Origin: Bradysia coprophila | Lineage: Eukaryota > Arthropoda > Insecta > Diptera > Sciaridae | DNA length: 64,000 nucleotides | Reading direction: 5' to 3' | Assembly (NCBI RefSeq): GCF_014529535.1 | Contig: NC_050738.1 | Location: 13,780,062 to 13,844,061, forward strand | Shown: piece after piece, positions 40,583 to 53,473 of the stretch | Layout: each line of letters starts with the position of its first letter | How positions within the stretch are numbered: the stretch's first letter is position 1 | Position numbers and translations under genes: made by a program | The notes under the pieces: generated by a model | The model's input: only the letters and a program-made list of their open reading frames with translations | What the model was told of the DNA's origin: nothing | The model's database searches: none

Positions 40583-41662
40583 CGAAGTTAATTATGACTG
40601 TGGGCGATTTGTTACTGGAACCTTCTGAGCTCACTATATACCGAGAAAGAATTCAGGCAGACAAACGAAAAAATCAGAAAACAACGTCCTCACAAGTTGC
40701 AATAGGAAATGGGTGCTGATGTTTATATCGGGAAAATCCACCCACCCTACTCAATATGAACTCATGAAGTCCAGATTATCTTATCTATGATTTCTAGCAC
40801 TTTCCTGGTTCGAATAATAAGACAAAGCAAGACCTGAAATTACGTATTAAAATTTTTTGCCTGAGGCAGTGTCATTAGTAATCTTTATTGGACGATCTCC
40901 AATATCGCAACAAAATCGGAAAATCTATTACTTCATTTTTGAGAATAAAAAAAATCCGAATAAAAATTTTCGGAAGTTTCTAAGAATTTATCTGAATTTG
41001 TCCGAACTTCTAAAAATGACCCTGCATCATTTGCGTCCTCATTGTTAAAACAAAATCTATCACTTCAGTATTTTCATCATATTTTTCGATTTTATATAAG
41101 TGAACACTAGTGGAGTTGAGCGTATATTCTTATCATCGCTGTCAATAACAGATGACGAAATATATGATTCCTTCATGTCGGGATACCGATATAAGTCTAC
41201 TACTAGAATATTACTTCTTCTGATGCCCAAATTTTTTCGTGAGATTGATTTTAAATCTTTTATTACATTTTTTTGAAATAAGATCGCATTAGTCAGATGA
41301 TAACTGTCCGAAACTGGTAACGTGATGAATTAATAACATTTCTCGCTCGCTTCACCCTCGTCTGTGCTTCATTGGAATATTAATCAGGAAGTAGCATCAT
41401 CAGTTGCCAAGTCTATGTTCCCGTATCGAAGAGACTTTTTCTTCCCAACCATTCGTCGAGTCATTGTAGCATACAGTTGAGGAGGTTGTCCACTACTGTA
41501 ATGGAGTCTCTCTAAAGTTGCTTGAACATTTCATAAAAAAGTGTAATTCAGACTTTTTGGCGGCTCCGACAAGACGCCATTCGAAACGATTAAAACGACA
41601 ATTTACATTTGGCCACTTTAATTCATGAAAAAGAAATAATTTTTGCACAAAAATATTCTCGT
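40583..41662. other. Gap between repeats and the channel gene; 3' UTR of the channel at its right end
   Basis: It contains two-box repeats near 40921 and 41052-41157 and no gene. The channel gene on the minus strand ends at 41663; an ATTAAA on that strand (41617-41622) is a possible polyadenylation signal. Confidence 0.5.
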
Positions 41663-43195
<1,533 letters not shown>

Positions 43196-43837
43196 CGTAC
43201 ACGTAACTAATAATCCACAAATGGACTCACGTCGATCTATGTGCATTGAATTCCTAAAGTAGAATTGAAAAGCCCGAATAAAATCTAGAACTTTTGACCA
43301 AAGAAACTGGTATTTGGCATAATTGCTAACTGAAAGAAGCATCAATTTAGCAACATTCAATGCTCCTCTATTATTTTCACAGGCAGATGTAACAAAGAAA
43401 TGTCATTTGACTAAATTGTTCTTACCTTGTTACCACTAGTCTGCGTTATTACCCTTTCTTTCACTAAACAAGCGAACCCTCTAATTGAATGACATACCTG
43501 TGCTGATCGGATTCACCAATAAAAATCTTCTAATTAATTACAATCTTTAATTGAAAGAATTTTTCTTGTCACATTGCGAGATTTTTATCTGACTGATGGA
43601 ATCGTGTATCTGAAGTAACCGCATAAGGGAATGACGTATGAAAATTATCGATTTTTCCCATAAAAGATTTTTCCGGTTTGTATTATGTTGCTGATGCTGG
43701 TATACACGGTGTTTACACATACCTACAAGAACTCTACACATTTACACTGCAATCGTGTCATGGTGGATGCAACGGTTCGAATAACAACAGGTTTTGAACA
43801 TTTCAGGATTTGTTTTCACTATACCATGAATATAGAT

Positions 43838-44198
43838 TAGGCCTGTTCATTTTTGAGAAATAGTCTCAAATTCATCTGGCATGGTGTCTATTTGGTCCGG
43901 AAAGCTAAAATATTAGACCCGTATTTTTTTAGAATTTTAAAAAATTCTTTAGATCTGGGGAGCGAAGCATTTGTTCAAATGTACGAAAGCGTTGGTTAGA
44001 AGATAGGAGAATGATGGTGTATATCTTTTTTACTCTTCTAACCAACGCATTCGTACATATGAACAAATGCTTCGCTCCCCAGATCTAAACTATTTTTTAA
44101 AATTCTAAAAAAAACGGGTCCAATATTTTGACCTTCCGGACCAGATAGACACCATGCCAGATGAATTTGAGACTATTTCTCTAAAATGAACAGGCCTA
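43838..44198. mobile_element. Hairpin MITE with 8-bp target duplication
   Basis: This 361-bp element is an almost perfect inverted repeat. It starts TAGGCCTGTTCATTTT and ends with the complement, flanked by the perfect 8-bp duplication ATATAGAT (43830-43837 and 44199-44206). Arms share TCTGGCATGGTGTCTAT, AGATCTGGGGAGCGAAGC and CTTCTAACCAACGC-type segments. The duplication size suggests mobilisation by a hAT-like transposase. No coding capacity. Confidence 0.88.
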
Positions 44199-44688
44199 AT
44201 ATAGATGGAATAGATTTACGGCTGACAAAAAATAAATTTTAATTTTACGAGTATTGGAATTAGAAAAATCTTTTTGAATATCTGGTTTGACAAAGATAAA
44301 TGAGGACGGAGGAGAAGATACAAAGGAATAGTACATTTCGTACCTAGGACTGAAAGTCTTTTTTTAGCGTGTGAGAAGTTTCCAGACAGAGCCGAAGGCG
44401 AGGTCTGGAATCGAATCGAAATCGAAAAACTGATTAGTGTTCCGGAGTCCTGAGATCATGTGCTATACGATGGCATTTTATTTGACTGAAATCCGTCGAG
44501 TAAAAAATTAATTATTTTTCTGTTGACAATGGTTTTGTTGCAGCAACATCTTTCAGTGAAAGAGTGAATCGTTCTCTATCAGAAGAGTTTTGATTGAATA
44601 GAGAAAAGAGAACTGACGCTGCAATCCCTCTCCTGGACCTAGAAATATATAGCGATGAAGGTTTCTGAACTTCCAACTTCCCTCCTGG

Positions 44689-45060
44689 TCCTGCGATGGT
44701 TTTTTGGCAGGTTTGAAACTGCGAATTTTTTTCCCGAAATTTAAAACCTGTAAATTTTTTTTGGCAGGTTTAAACCTCGAATTTTTATTTGTAGTTTTTA
44801 CCTGCGAATTCATCCAAATGTGCGAACGTACAAATTTTTTCCAAAGGTTTAAACCTACGATTTTTTAATCAAACCTCCCAATTTCCTTTTTGAACCAGCG
44901 ATTTCTTAGCCGCAGACCATCCAACTTCTCTTTTGGTCCTGCGATGGTTTTTTGGCAGGTTTGAAACTGCGAATTTGAACCTGCGAATTTTTTTCCGCAG
45001 ATTTAAACCTTTAATTTTTTTTTTTCGTTGGTTTGAACCTGCGAATTCTTGGAACTTTGA
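44689..45060 (-). repeat. Degenerate array of GGCAGGTTTGAAACTGCGAA-type units
   Basis: Units of roughly 35-60 bp built from GGCAGGTTTGAAACTGCGAA followed by a T-run repeat with many changes. One longer stretch beginning GGTCCTGCGATGGTTTTTTG is repeated exactly at about 44687 and 44934. Related CGCAGGTTCAAG and TTCGCAGGT motifs continue to about 45135. The frame read from it on the minus strand gives a Lys-rich repetitive peptide (44553-44813), which I take as a by-product. Confidence 0.6.
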
Positions 45061-46071
45061 TCAGTAGAAAGTCATGTAAAATGATCGTCACAACGACCGG
45101 ACTATAATGTAGAATTCGCAGGTTCAAGTTCGCAGGTACTTCACAGACATCATACGATTCTTGTGCAATGAAGAAAATCGAATAAATACCGAAGATAATC
45201 GTATAGTTCGACGTCAGTAACACGTGGTACATTAATAACTTTTATGAAACAAGAGTCGTATGACAGTAATTTATCGCACTAAGATGTCGATTGTCAACCC
45301 GAGCGGAAGCCGAGACATCGATTAATGCAACAGAGGCAGAGACATAAAGTTTGTAAATTTTGTACATTATGATGCTGAGTGACATGATAGTTATTTATGA
45401 CTAATTGGAATGTATGTTTCCAAAAGTTTGGAATGTATGAGTATACACTGGTTAGTTATTTTCGCAACGACCTTGCACATAGGCGTACGAATTCGCTCAC
45501 TGAATTGCATAAACTACTATTTGTTAGCTCATCGAAAAGTAAACTTTCGTTGAGTTGTACAGAACTCGGGAGCATTTATCACTCGGTTGCATGAATAACT
45601 ATTTTAATTATGCAGAAAGGACACTTGTCGCTTTAGCGAATTATGGGAAAAATGAAAAATAAATATTTTTGGTTCGTTCACACGATGTAAGTAAAGTGTG
45701 TTGAGGATTATTGATAAGAGAAAAATGGTGTACTTGTTTCCACAGCGGTAAAGAATGCTAATACGCTAATTCTGGCGTACTTTGTATGAAAAGGACATGC
45801 TTGTTCCCTTTTTTCGCCATTATTGCGATATAAAATTTTGGTAAAAAATGTTTTGAGGTTTAGAGGTTTTCTATGCAAATTACGGCAGAATTTCGATAAT
45901 TTTTATGTGGCATCAATTCTCTTCGATTTGGGAGAATCTTTTTAGCCCCGTACGAAGTACTGGGGGCTTATAAGATTAATATGCCGTTTGTAACACGTCG
46001 AATTGGAAGCAGACAGTAAGGGCAAAGCATTTGGTTATGTTCACAGATGACGAATCCGCAATAAAAAAAAT

Positions 46072-46126
46072 GTCCGTCCGTCCGTGCGTCCGTCCGTCCG
46101 TCCGTCCGTCCGTCCGTCCGTCCGTG
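46072..46126. repeat. CCGT tetranucleotide microsatellite
   Basis: About 13 copies of GTCC/CCGT, interrupted once by GTGC, ending TCCGTGACCCC. It lies inside the element at 45944-47314 and probably moves with it. Confidence 0.9.
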
Positions 46127-46389
46127 ACCCCTCTAGCTTGAGCAAATCACAACCTTTTTTCAAAATTCTTTTTTTCCCCGATTGGTATCGACAAAAGTAA
46201 GGTCAAGTTCGAAAATGGGCATGGTGGGGTCGGCCCTTCCAGAGCTAGGGCCCTATAGGTGTTTTTCAGTCTTTCGACGATATCTACCGAAATACGCACG
46301 CAATAGCTGCTTGTGATATATCAAATGAAAGGTATTGACGAGTAGAACAAAGTTGCTGAACATTGTTTTTGTGTAGGATGCAACGCGAG

Positions 46390-47260
46390 CTTGTTGGGAG
46401 GGCTCAAAGGTCGTTACTCGGCCCTAAGTGTTTTTTCCACATAAATCGAGTAAATCTCATCCGATTTTGCCAAATTTAGTTTTTTATGGAAAGTAATTGA
46501 ATACCGAAAAGAACGTGTCGAAAAAAGTTTCAAATTTGGGCCCTTGGCCTAAGGCCGCTACTCGGCCCTAAGTGTTTTTTGCACATAAATCGAGTAAATC
46601 TCATCCGATTTTGCTAGATTTTGTTTTATTTGAGAGATAATTGAATGTCGAATAGAAAGATGGCAAAAAAAGTTTCAAATTTGGGCCCTTGGACTAAGGC
46701 CGCTACTCGGCCCTAAGTGTTTTTTGCACATAAATCGAGTAAATCTCATCCGATTTTGCTAGATTTTGTTTTATTTGAGAGATAATTGAATGCCGAATAG
46801 AATGATGGCAAAAAAAGTTTCAAATTTGGGCCCTTGGACTAAGGCCGCTACTCGGCCCTAAGTGTTTTTTGCACATAAATCGAGTAAATCTCATCCGATT
46901 TTGCTAGATTTTGTTTTATTTGAGAGATAATTGAATGCCGAATAGAATGATGGCAAAAAAAGTTTCAAATTTGGGCCCTTGGACTAAGGCCGCTACTCGG
47001 CCCTAAGTGTTTTTTGCACATAAATCGAGTAAATCTCATCCGATTTTGCTAGATTTAATTTTTTATGGAAGGTAATTGAATACCGAAAAGAACGTGGCGA
47101 AAAAAGTTTCAAATTTGGGCCCTTGGACTAAGGCCGCTACTCGGCCCTAAGTGTTTTTTGCACATAGATCGAGTAAATCTCATCCGATTTTGCTACTTTT
47201 TGTTTCATTTGAGAGATAATTGAATACCCAATAGAAAGTTGGCAAAAAATTTTGGGTTTC
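46390..47260. repeat. Six tandem units of about 145 bp
   Basis: GGCCCTAAGTGTTTTT begins near 46420, 46564, 46709, 46854, 46999 and 47143, so the period is 144-145 bp. Each unit carries TAAATCGAGTAAATCTCATC, a CCGATTTTGCTAGATTT segment, GATAATTGAAT and GTTTCAAATTTGGGCCCTTG. Middle units are nearly identical, while the first and last are diverged, as expected for an array expanding by unequal exchange from its centre. Confidence 0.88.
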
Positions 47261-47822
47261 TAAAATAATGTCGTAAATTGTTGGTTTTATTTGAGAGGTA
47301 CTTCGTACGGGCTTTCGTAATTGCGCTATGCGCAATTTTAAAAATGAACACTTTCAGTAAATTTGATCATGCCCAACTTGACTTGCATTTTGGTAACAGA
47401 CGCATTAGAGGGTTGTAGACGTATTAGGGTTCCGGGCGTATTACGGCTACGGACGTATTATGGTTACGGACGAAATAGGATTACGGGTCGTACGGGGCTA
47501 AGTCGCAGCAAACGCTCCGACTGTTCTGATGCCTTGTTTTTTTTTAATTAATCAAACTAGACAAAGGCACTAAGAGATGAATGCGAAGTTCTCCGGTAAA
47601 AATGAAACATCCAACAAGTTACACTTTAAACACTTTTCCGTTTGTATTCTTTGTTCTCGTGTTATTTCAGCTTAATATATTTACATTGGCAAAATAATAA
47701 TTACACAAATTAATACTCTAAAAAAACCGTCAGCATCTCGCATGATGGGTGTTACAATAACATTATTCGTTTAAATTATCGCAACGAAAATAAAAAAAAT
47801 CAATTCGGACTATCACCCCAGC

Positions 47823-49325
47823 TCAGTAACTTAACAAATTCTTTAAAGCCTCCACAGCCTGTTCCTCTAACTTTGCAATGGTACCACCCAGCTCGCCTAA
47901 CTCGTTTGTCGTCGTTTCCGCCATTACAGGTGGTGTCATTTCAATGCTTTCATTAGCTGCCACCATTATTCCAGCATTTTCAGTCATTGTTGCCACACTC
48001 GCTTCCTCCGTAAAAATCCATCGCTTTTTGTTCAACAGGAAAAGAATCATCAGTGCGGGTAAATGTAGCAACGAAAAGCGAAACAGTTTTCGGGACGTGC
48101 CACTGTCCGAATTTTTGTAAAATCTCCACGCTAAATATGCGAAGTAGGCATTCAGCGGCAGCGTTTCAAAGGCAAACCATAAATTTGTTACGTCGAAAAT
48201 TGGTGCAGCGCACGATAAAACACCAAGAGCTACAGTGTAACGAAGTGCAGTTCGTCTGCATAGGGCAGGATTCGTTACAGCCATCATTCGATAACCGGCT
48301 CGTGAATAATCAGGACGTAGATTCCAGGACAGTGCGTTGAAGTGAGGAAATTGCCATGCGTATAGTAGACCAGCCAGAATCCAAGCACCAGCGTCAATTG
48401 TTCCTGAACATCCAACCCATCCCATGACTGGAGGTATAGCGCCGACTGCAATTCAGATAAAGAAATTTTAGTTGAAGCATAGGGAACGAAAAGCTGTCTG
48501 TACCTATCGATCCGACCCATGTGTTCAGTATGCTGAAACGTTTCATCGGCGTGTAAATGGATGTGTACAAAATAAGATTTGCCGCTCCCAATGCAGCTGT
48601 TAGTCCATTGACTCCATAATAGAGCATGCATATGCCAGTACTGGCAGCACCAATTGCAAATCCAATCGCGTGTAGAGGTGTCAGTATTCCTTTTACTAAA
48701 ACTCGATTCTTCGTTCGGGACATTTGCGCGTCGAATGGTACTTCGTGGTATTGATTGATTGAATTAGCAGCAGCCGAACACAGTCCAGTACCAACGGAAC
48801 ACAGGATAAATGTTGATAGTTCGAATGGTGCCGGTGCCATTGCATATCCAGCCATGGAAGTTATGACAACCAGTGCTGAAATAGAATTTGAATTAATTTC
48901 GAAATTTCATCGCACGGTAAAGTAACCGTACAAGTCAGCCTGGATTTTGACAGCATTAGATAATGCTTTCCTAACTTGGACAGGTCTTCTGATGGTGTCA
49001 CCGTCCATTCTTCGACTTTACTCTTCTTCGATTCTTTCGAAACATTTTTGAATGCATCGCCGGTGACAAGTGGATTGCCAACAATTGAACTAATTAGTGG
49101 ATTTGTGGTAGGTACTGGGACAACAATGGCTATCCGTTCAGCTTTACTGTTTGGATTTTCTTCTTCCTTTAAGTTGATCTGCTCGATTTGCTTTTGTGAT
49201 AATTTGTGAGACTGCTGCAGAACGATTCTGTCATGGAACGTCCTCTTTATGTAATCACCGTGCGACCTAACCAATCTTTTTCCGTAGGTTAGTAACTGTT
49301 TTGATTGAAAACTAACACAATACAT
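47823..49325 (-). CDS. COX10: Protohaem IX farnesyltransferase, mitochondrial (COX10)
   Basis: It converts haem B to haem O by adding a farnesyl group, the first step to haem A for cytochrome c oxidase; it acts in the inner mitochondrial membrane. Minus-strand exons 49325-48932, 48875-48504 and 48445-47823 join with correct borders and phases to 462 aa. The first 30 residues are Arg/Lys-rich, fitting a mitochondrial presequence, followed by a poorly conserved segment to about residue 125. The UbiA-type catalytic motif is NQYHEVPFD at 172-180 (NxxxExxxD), then MSRTKNR. The family segments [17 protein letters not shown] and [11 protein letters not shown], with [10 protein letters not shown] as the second polar motif, follow. 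Several hydrophobic membrane segments cover the last 300 residues. The C-terminal 70 residues after KKRWIF form a longer acidic tail than in human COX10. Nothing suggests inactivation. Confidence 0.95.
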
Positions 49326-50114
49326 TTTGGACGGTTTTCAAACACGGCCACCGAGATGTTGGCTCATCTTGGACAACTTCCACTATTGATAAAGGGAACG
49401 GTTTATTGAATAAAACTGTGAAAAACCCCGTGTTTTGAACTTCGGATATCATGCGAAAATTTTGACATCTGCCAAAAAGGTGTGTAGACATTCAGTAGTT
49501 TGGTCAGTTTGGTGATGGTAGACGATGAAGTAGTTTCTATGCCCTCTCTGTAGATTTTTTTAGAACAGACTTTCAATTAAAAAAGAGCGGCAAATGGAAA
49601 ACAGTCAGTGTAGCAAGGCATGTTTCCCTGAGTTTATGAGGTATCCAAATGGACCAAAGTTTCCTATACGAGAATGGGGAGCCGTTCAATCGTGAATTTT
49701 GAATGGGAACGTTGATAAAATGTAATAACCTAAGTCCAATAATTCGCTCATTAGAATGAAAGAATTTCAATTGAGGTCGAGCCTCACCGTTCAATTGAGA
49801 ATTTATTGTCGAAGGCATTCCTAAAAAGGTTAATCCTTCCGAATAACAAATAGAAATACCAGTTTTTAAGGGATGTGCGCTTACTACGACTTTTAAGTTA
49901 AGTTTAAATCAGGATTGCTCAGCTCATTGTACTGCGATCAAAGAACACATAATTCTAAGTAGAAAATCTTCTTATTTATTGCCGTATTTACTGTATTCTT
50001 TCACCGATAATAATCACATTCAATATCCATTTCATGAAGTACAATGGAAACACAAGTTAGTCGAACTGCTACTTGGCTTTTCCACCGATCAAATTTACAT
50101 TTTCAGCTCCATGT
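49326..50114. other. Short intergenic region between COX10 and RPA12
   Basis: Both neighbours are on the minus strand, so this holds the RPA12 3' UTR and the COX10 promoter. AATAAA on the minus strand at 49975-49980 is a plausible RPA12 polyadenylation signal, 135 bp after its stop. The minus-strand frame 49573-49818 has no recognisable domain. Confidence 0.5.
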
Positions 50115-50671
50115 TTATGAGTTTTCGGTTTCATTGAATCTGTAAATTAAAGTAAATCTTTAGTAAGCTGCTGAGACGCTAATTAGTCACATTTTTACTA
50201 ACCCGCAAGTGGTACATGTATAGAAAACTGTTTGACCTTCATCAGCCGAACGTAACTGTAGAGTGGCATAAGACATTTTATTTTCACCGCATTTGGGACA
50301 TTTGCGTTCGATTTCCGGTTTATTGGTTTCATTCACCGGTTCATTCTTTTTGTTTTCCCTTTTGTTTATGTTGAAATCAATTGTGTACTCTATTTCCATT
50401 GAGCCATAATCTAAAACAGATAGAAGAGACTGTTTGCAACTATACTTTGCGCCGGGTGTGACTGTTATTACGAAGACCGAGAATACTGAGACTGACTTCA
50501 CTGGTCATTTATTTAGGACTTGTCGTGACATTTTAATCCGAAACATGAATTACCTTCAGGTTGACACGATTTCTTGCAAGTATAACAAACAACATCACCG
50601 GTTGATCGGAGAAGAGGCAGAATAGATCCACAATCTGAACAAAATCCAGGTGTCGTTCGTACAGTTTCCAT
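50115..50671 (-). CDS. RpI12: DNA-directed RNA polymerase I subunit RPA12 (POLR1H/RpI12)
   Basis: Small nucleolar RNA polymerase I subunit with TFIIS-like function in RNA cleavage and termination. Minus-strand exons 50671-50554, 50410-50203 and 50139-50115 give 116 aa, the usual length. The N-terminal zinc ribbon uses C11, C14, C29 and C32 (CSDCG...CYTC). The C-terminal ribbon uses C77, C80, C105 and C108 (CPKCG...CTTC) with the conserved acidic loop RSADEGQTVFYTC, D96/E97 being the pair expected to act in cleavage. The linker (residues 53-75) is Lys/Asn/Glu-rich. Reading through the last intron would end at 50187 with LVKM; splicing GG|GTTAGT to TTACAG|A instead restores the family-like ending FNETENS, so I prefer the spliced form. 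An in-frame ATG-like upstream extension exists to 50707; METVRTTPGF is the simpler start. Confidence 0.93.
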
Positions 50672-50919
50672 TTCGTAAATTGATTGCACAAATTTTATGT
50701 AATTCAATTTCAGTTTTGCGGTGTAAACATAAACACTACCATGCGGATATCACACTAAATGTCAAATCTATCATTCGAATAGAAGAGTGCACACATGACA
50801 CACACATCCAATGCACCTTTTTGGAGAGTTGTGTTTTATTGAGTAAGTTGGGGTAGGTGCGTTAGATGGCGCTGCTACGTAGAAAGAATTTTTTGAAGCG
50901 CGTATTTCTTTTGAAAATA

Positions 50920-51250
50920 TACAGAGAACACAATTGACAACTTTTGCAAATTACGCACCAAGAAAATCGTTGTGTTCACCTCGGAGTAAAATGGCAAATT
51001 GTAACACAAGCGTTTTTCATTCTTGTTAGAATTTCCTATATTGTTCTTCGTACACAAATAAATATCAAAAAGATAGATCAAATCAACTAACAGATACCAT
51101 ACTATACTATTGATACACTCGCTGTCTGTCAAAGATGAAAATAGGAATGTTGTAAACTACAGTAGCAAAGAGAAAATTCCTAAATAAAATCCATATTCAA
51201 TCAGCGAATTTAAACCAAAAAACCAAGTCACAGATTACGTACAGGCCATT
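50920..51250. repeat. Diverged direct repeat, second copy at 51940-52240
   Basis: Both copies share, in the same order, GTTGTG(T/C)T(T/C)ACCTCGG, TTCATTCTT, GAATTTC, ATATTGTTCTT and a TAGATCAAATCAA stretch, ending AAGATTACGTA-like. Identity is well below 90 percent by eye. A further shared segment (ATGGTCTCGAAAAC) occurs at about 51327 and 51824. Confidence 0.55.
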
Positions 51251-52470
51251 GAAAGGAACAAACCTCTACTGCTATAGTTTTCTACGATGGCTAGTTTTTA
51301 TAACGATGGCTATTGTAACGTATAATGGTCTCGAAAACACTGGATCCTAGATTCATCAACGATCAAGTGTGCTATATGAATGAACCGAATCGAAGTGCAC
51401 ACGGGATTCATTCAACGACCAAAATAAACGATGACTATTGTAATCTTTTATATCAATGTACATGTCAAAACTAATGAAGTAAAAGATTTCGTTGCAATAT
51501 GTCGCGAAACTTTGATGAAAATAAGTAAAAGATTCGATTCACCTTTCGTCTACGTATTTCATGATTTCCTTATTGGAAATTAACTTCAATCTCGACAGCT
51601 GAAGCCGAAACCGAAAAGTGTAACCTTAATGTTCAATGTCAAAGTAATTTTTTTCGCTGTACCTTCCGGGCGTTGAGACCTTTCAAACCATCAACAAAAA
51701 ATTAAGATAGAAAGCTTTCAAAATATTCCGATTAAGTGAAGAGTGTGTAAGCACTCGTATCGAGGATAAGTCATGATGCAGTAAGATTTGAGAAAGGTAG
51801 GAAAGTAGCTGTTACGTATTATGGTCTCGAAAACGCTAGATCCTAGGTATAACTCATGTACTTTGCTATAAAAGATTACAATAGTCATCTTTTATTTTGG
51901 TCGTTGCTAGTTGCTATCGATAACCTTCGGTTCGAGCTGCAATCCCGTACACTTGCGAACTTTAGCAAAATTCGCACAAGAGAAACGTTGTGCTTACCTC
52001 GGGGTAAACTAGGAAATTCTAACAATGGCGTATGCGTGTTTCATTCTTATCAGAATTTCTCATATTGTTCTTGGTACACAAACAACTGAACCTTTTAAAA
52101 AAAAGGTAGATCAAATCAAGCAACGGACTCTTCATACTATACTGTTGATATGCTAGCTATCTTTAAAAGTTGAAAATAGGAAAATCTGCAGTTAATCAGT
52201 GAATTTAAAACGATACGTCATGCCAAAGATTACGTAGAAGTCACTGTACGTAGCATTTTACAATTAACGATTTTAGAGTACATGTACATTATATACAAAC
52301 TTCACTTAGTCAGAACGGTTAATGACTTAAAAAGTCGCAAGGCCCGACGATTCAGAGAAAAAATATAAATACTTTGATTGAACGTTCAGCTGGTCATTTA
52401 CTCTGTAATCATACTATTGTGTAAGCGCCAATCTCACTGCATTTTCAAAAATTGAAGTTAATTTTTTTCT

Positions 52471-52563
52471 CGCGCCGCGTCATTCACAATAATTCACAAA
52501 GTGACATCTTCCTTATACAAAATGTGTTAAAAAGTGAATTATTGTGAATAACGCGGCGCGAGA
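52471..52563. repeat. GC-ended hairpin
   Basis: The sequence TCTCGCGCCGCGT, followed by CATTCACAATAATTCAC, is mirrored at about 52525-52563 (GTGAATTATTGTGAATAACG, then CGGCGCGAGA). The stem is about 35 bp with a 25-bp loop, ending GCGCCGCG in otherwise AT-rich DNA. It may be a small MITE; no target duplication was identified. Confidence 0.6.
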
Positions 52564-52674
52564 TTCCTAGCAACCGTCACAAGCACCTGTACTCATAAGA
52601 AAATACTAAAATACGTGGATAACAAACGGAATCTATTACTTCTTTTTATCAAAACTTTGCGACATATTGAAACG

Positions 52675-52775
52675 AAATCCTTTATTTCATTAGTTTTGAC
52701 ATACATGTTGACTATAAAAGACCACAATAGCCAGAACCCATCGCTTATTTTTGACGTTACTGTCGATAACAAATC
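52675..52775 (+). repeat. Dispersed two-box interspersed repeat, best-preserved copy
   Basis: Box A (consensus AAATCTTTTACTTCATTTG), a middle CTATAAAAGACC-like box, then box B (consensus GTTGTCGATAACAGATGA), total about 100 bp. Plus-strand copies (approximate box A/box B starts): 14287/14369, 17420/17506, 18178/18260, 29427/29513, 32199/32278, 37596/37679, 41052/41132, 52675/52757, 59389/59468. Minus-strand copies lie near 20680-20798, 36028-36115 and 51470-51490. Lone boxes occur near 8781, 29347, 32534, 32583, 37555, 40921 and 54320. Spacing of about 80 bp is kept although sequence is degenerate. No coding or tRNA-like head is visible. Confidence 0.65.
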
Positions 52776-53473
52776 GCAAAAAGCTTCTCCTCATTCCACG
52801 AAGGACTGTTTTCATACGACAGTATGTGCTTCAGCCTATAATGCCAGATTTTCCTTTTAGACTTGATTGCATAATTTTTAATTTGATTTCAAAGTCAGTC
52901 AAAAGCTGTAAAAATTCAAAGAAGAAATGTCGAAATCTTGCTGTGGATTTTTTGAAACCCTATTAAGCACTCGTAAGACCAGTTCGACACTGAATAACCC
53001 TCTGATGGTAAACCAAACATAAACAAGTGTATTGTTATTTAGGGACATTTATTTGAATATTTTTTGTTACTAATGCACATAAATATGTGTATACGCATTG
53101 AAAACCATGTTTTTGTCAGCAAAGAAATTAATTGTTTTTACAGTTGGTTTTTATTTTGGATAAAAAAAAATAATTTAAATTGACGGCATACATTTATAAT
53201 ATTCTGGTATTGTGCGCTCTGTTAAAAAGTAAAACACCTGACGTTGAAGACAATCTTGTATGAATTTTAAAATATATAAAAATTTCTATTCATGTGTACC
53301 TCCTACTATACAACACACATTGCTGTACGTACTTAGAGATTGATACAAATATTGAATGGCAATTAACACGATAAAACCAGTGATATTAATATGATTTACG
53401 TTATTGAAATGTAACTGTTCAAGACAAAGAAAAAGAAAATTTTTTAATTGAATAGAAACAACAATCAAATCCA

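Larger units (their letters stand above)
45944..47314. mobile_element. Non-autonomous element with inverted ends and internal tandem repeats
   Basis: The ends are inverted: AGCCCCGTACGAAGTAC at about 45944-45960 and its complement (GTACTTCGTACGGGCT) at about 47298-47313. Between them lie a CCGT microsatellite (46072-46126) and six units of about 145 bp (46390-47260). No transposase is present. A clear target duplication could not be identified, so exact ends are approximate. Confidence 0.65.
43196..47822. other. Intergenic region between the channel gene and COX10, repeat-dominated
   Basis: The channel's 5' UTR and promoter should lie just right of 43195; a minus-strand frame continues upstream to 43360 without a recognisable protein. 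Beyond are a hairpin MITE (43838-44198), an array of degenerate GGTTTGAACCTGCGAATTTT units (44689-45060) and a long element with tandem repeats (45944-47314). No gene is recognised, and the short frames (44553-44813, 45011-45232, 45397-45594) are repeat or chance frames. Confidence 0.7.
50672..53473. other. Intergenic region left of the membrane-protein gene, diverged repeats only
   Basis: It holds two diverged direct copies of one segment (50920-51250 and 51940-52240), two-box repeats (51470-51490 minus; 52635; 52675-52775) and a hairpin (52471-52563). No gene recognised. The stretch 52980-53473 is probably 3' UTR of the minus-strand membrane-protein gene. Confidence 0.6.

Noticed and set aside
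46390-47260. Regular 145-bp repeats as a CRISPR-like array
   Set aside because: Units are contiguous without unique spacers, the context is a eukaryotic transposon, and unit divergence fits a minisatellite.
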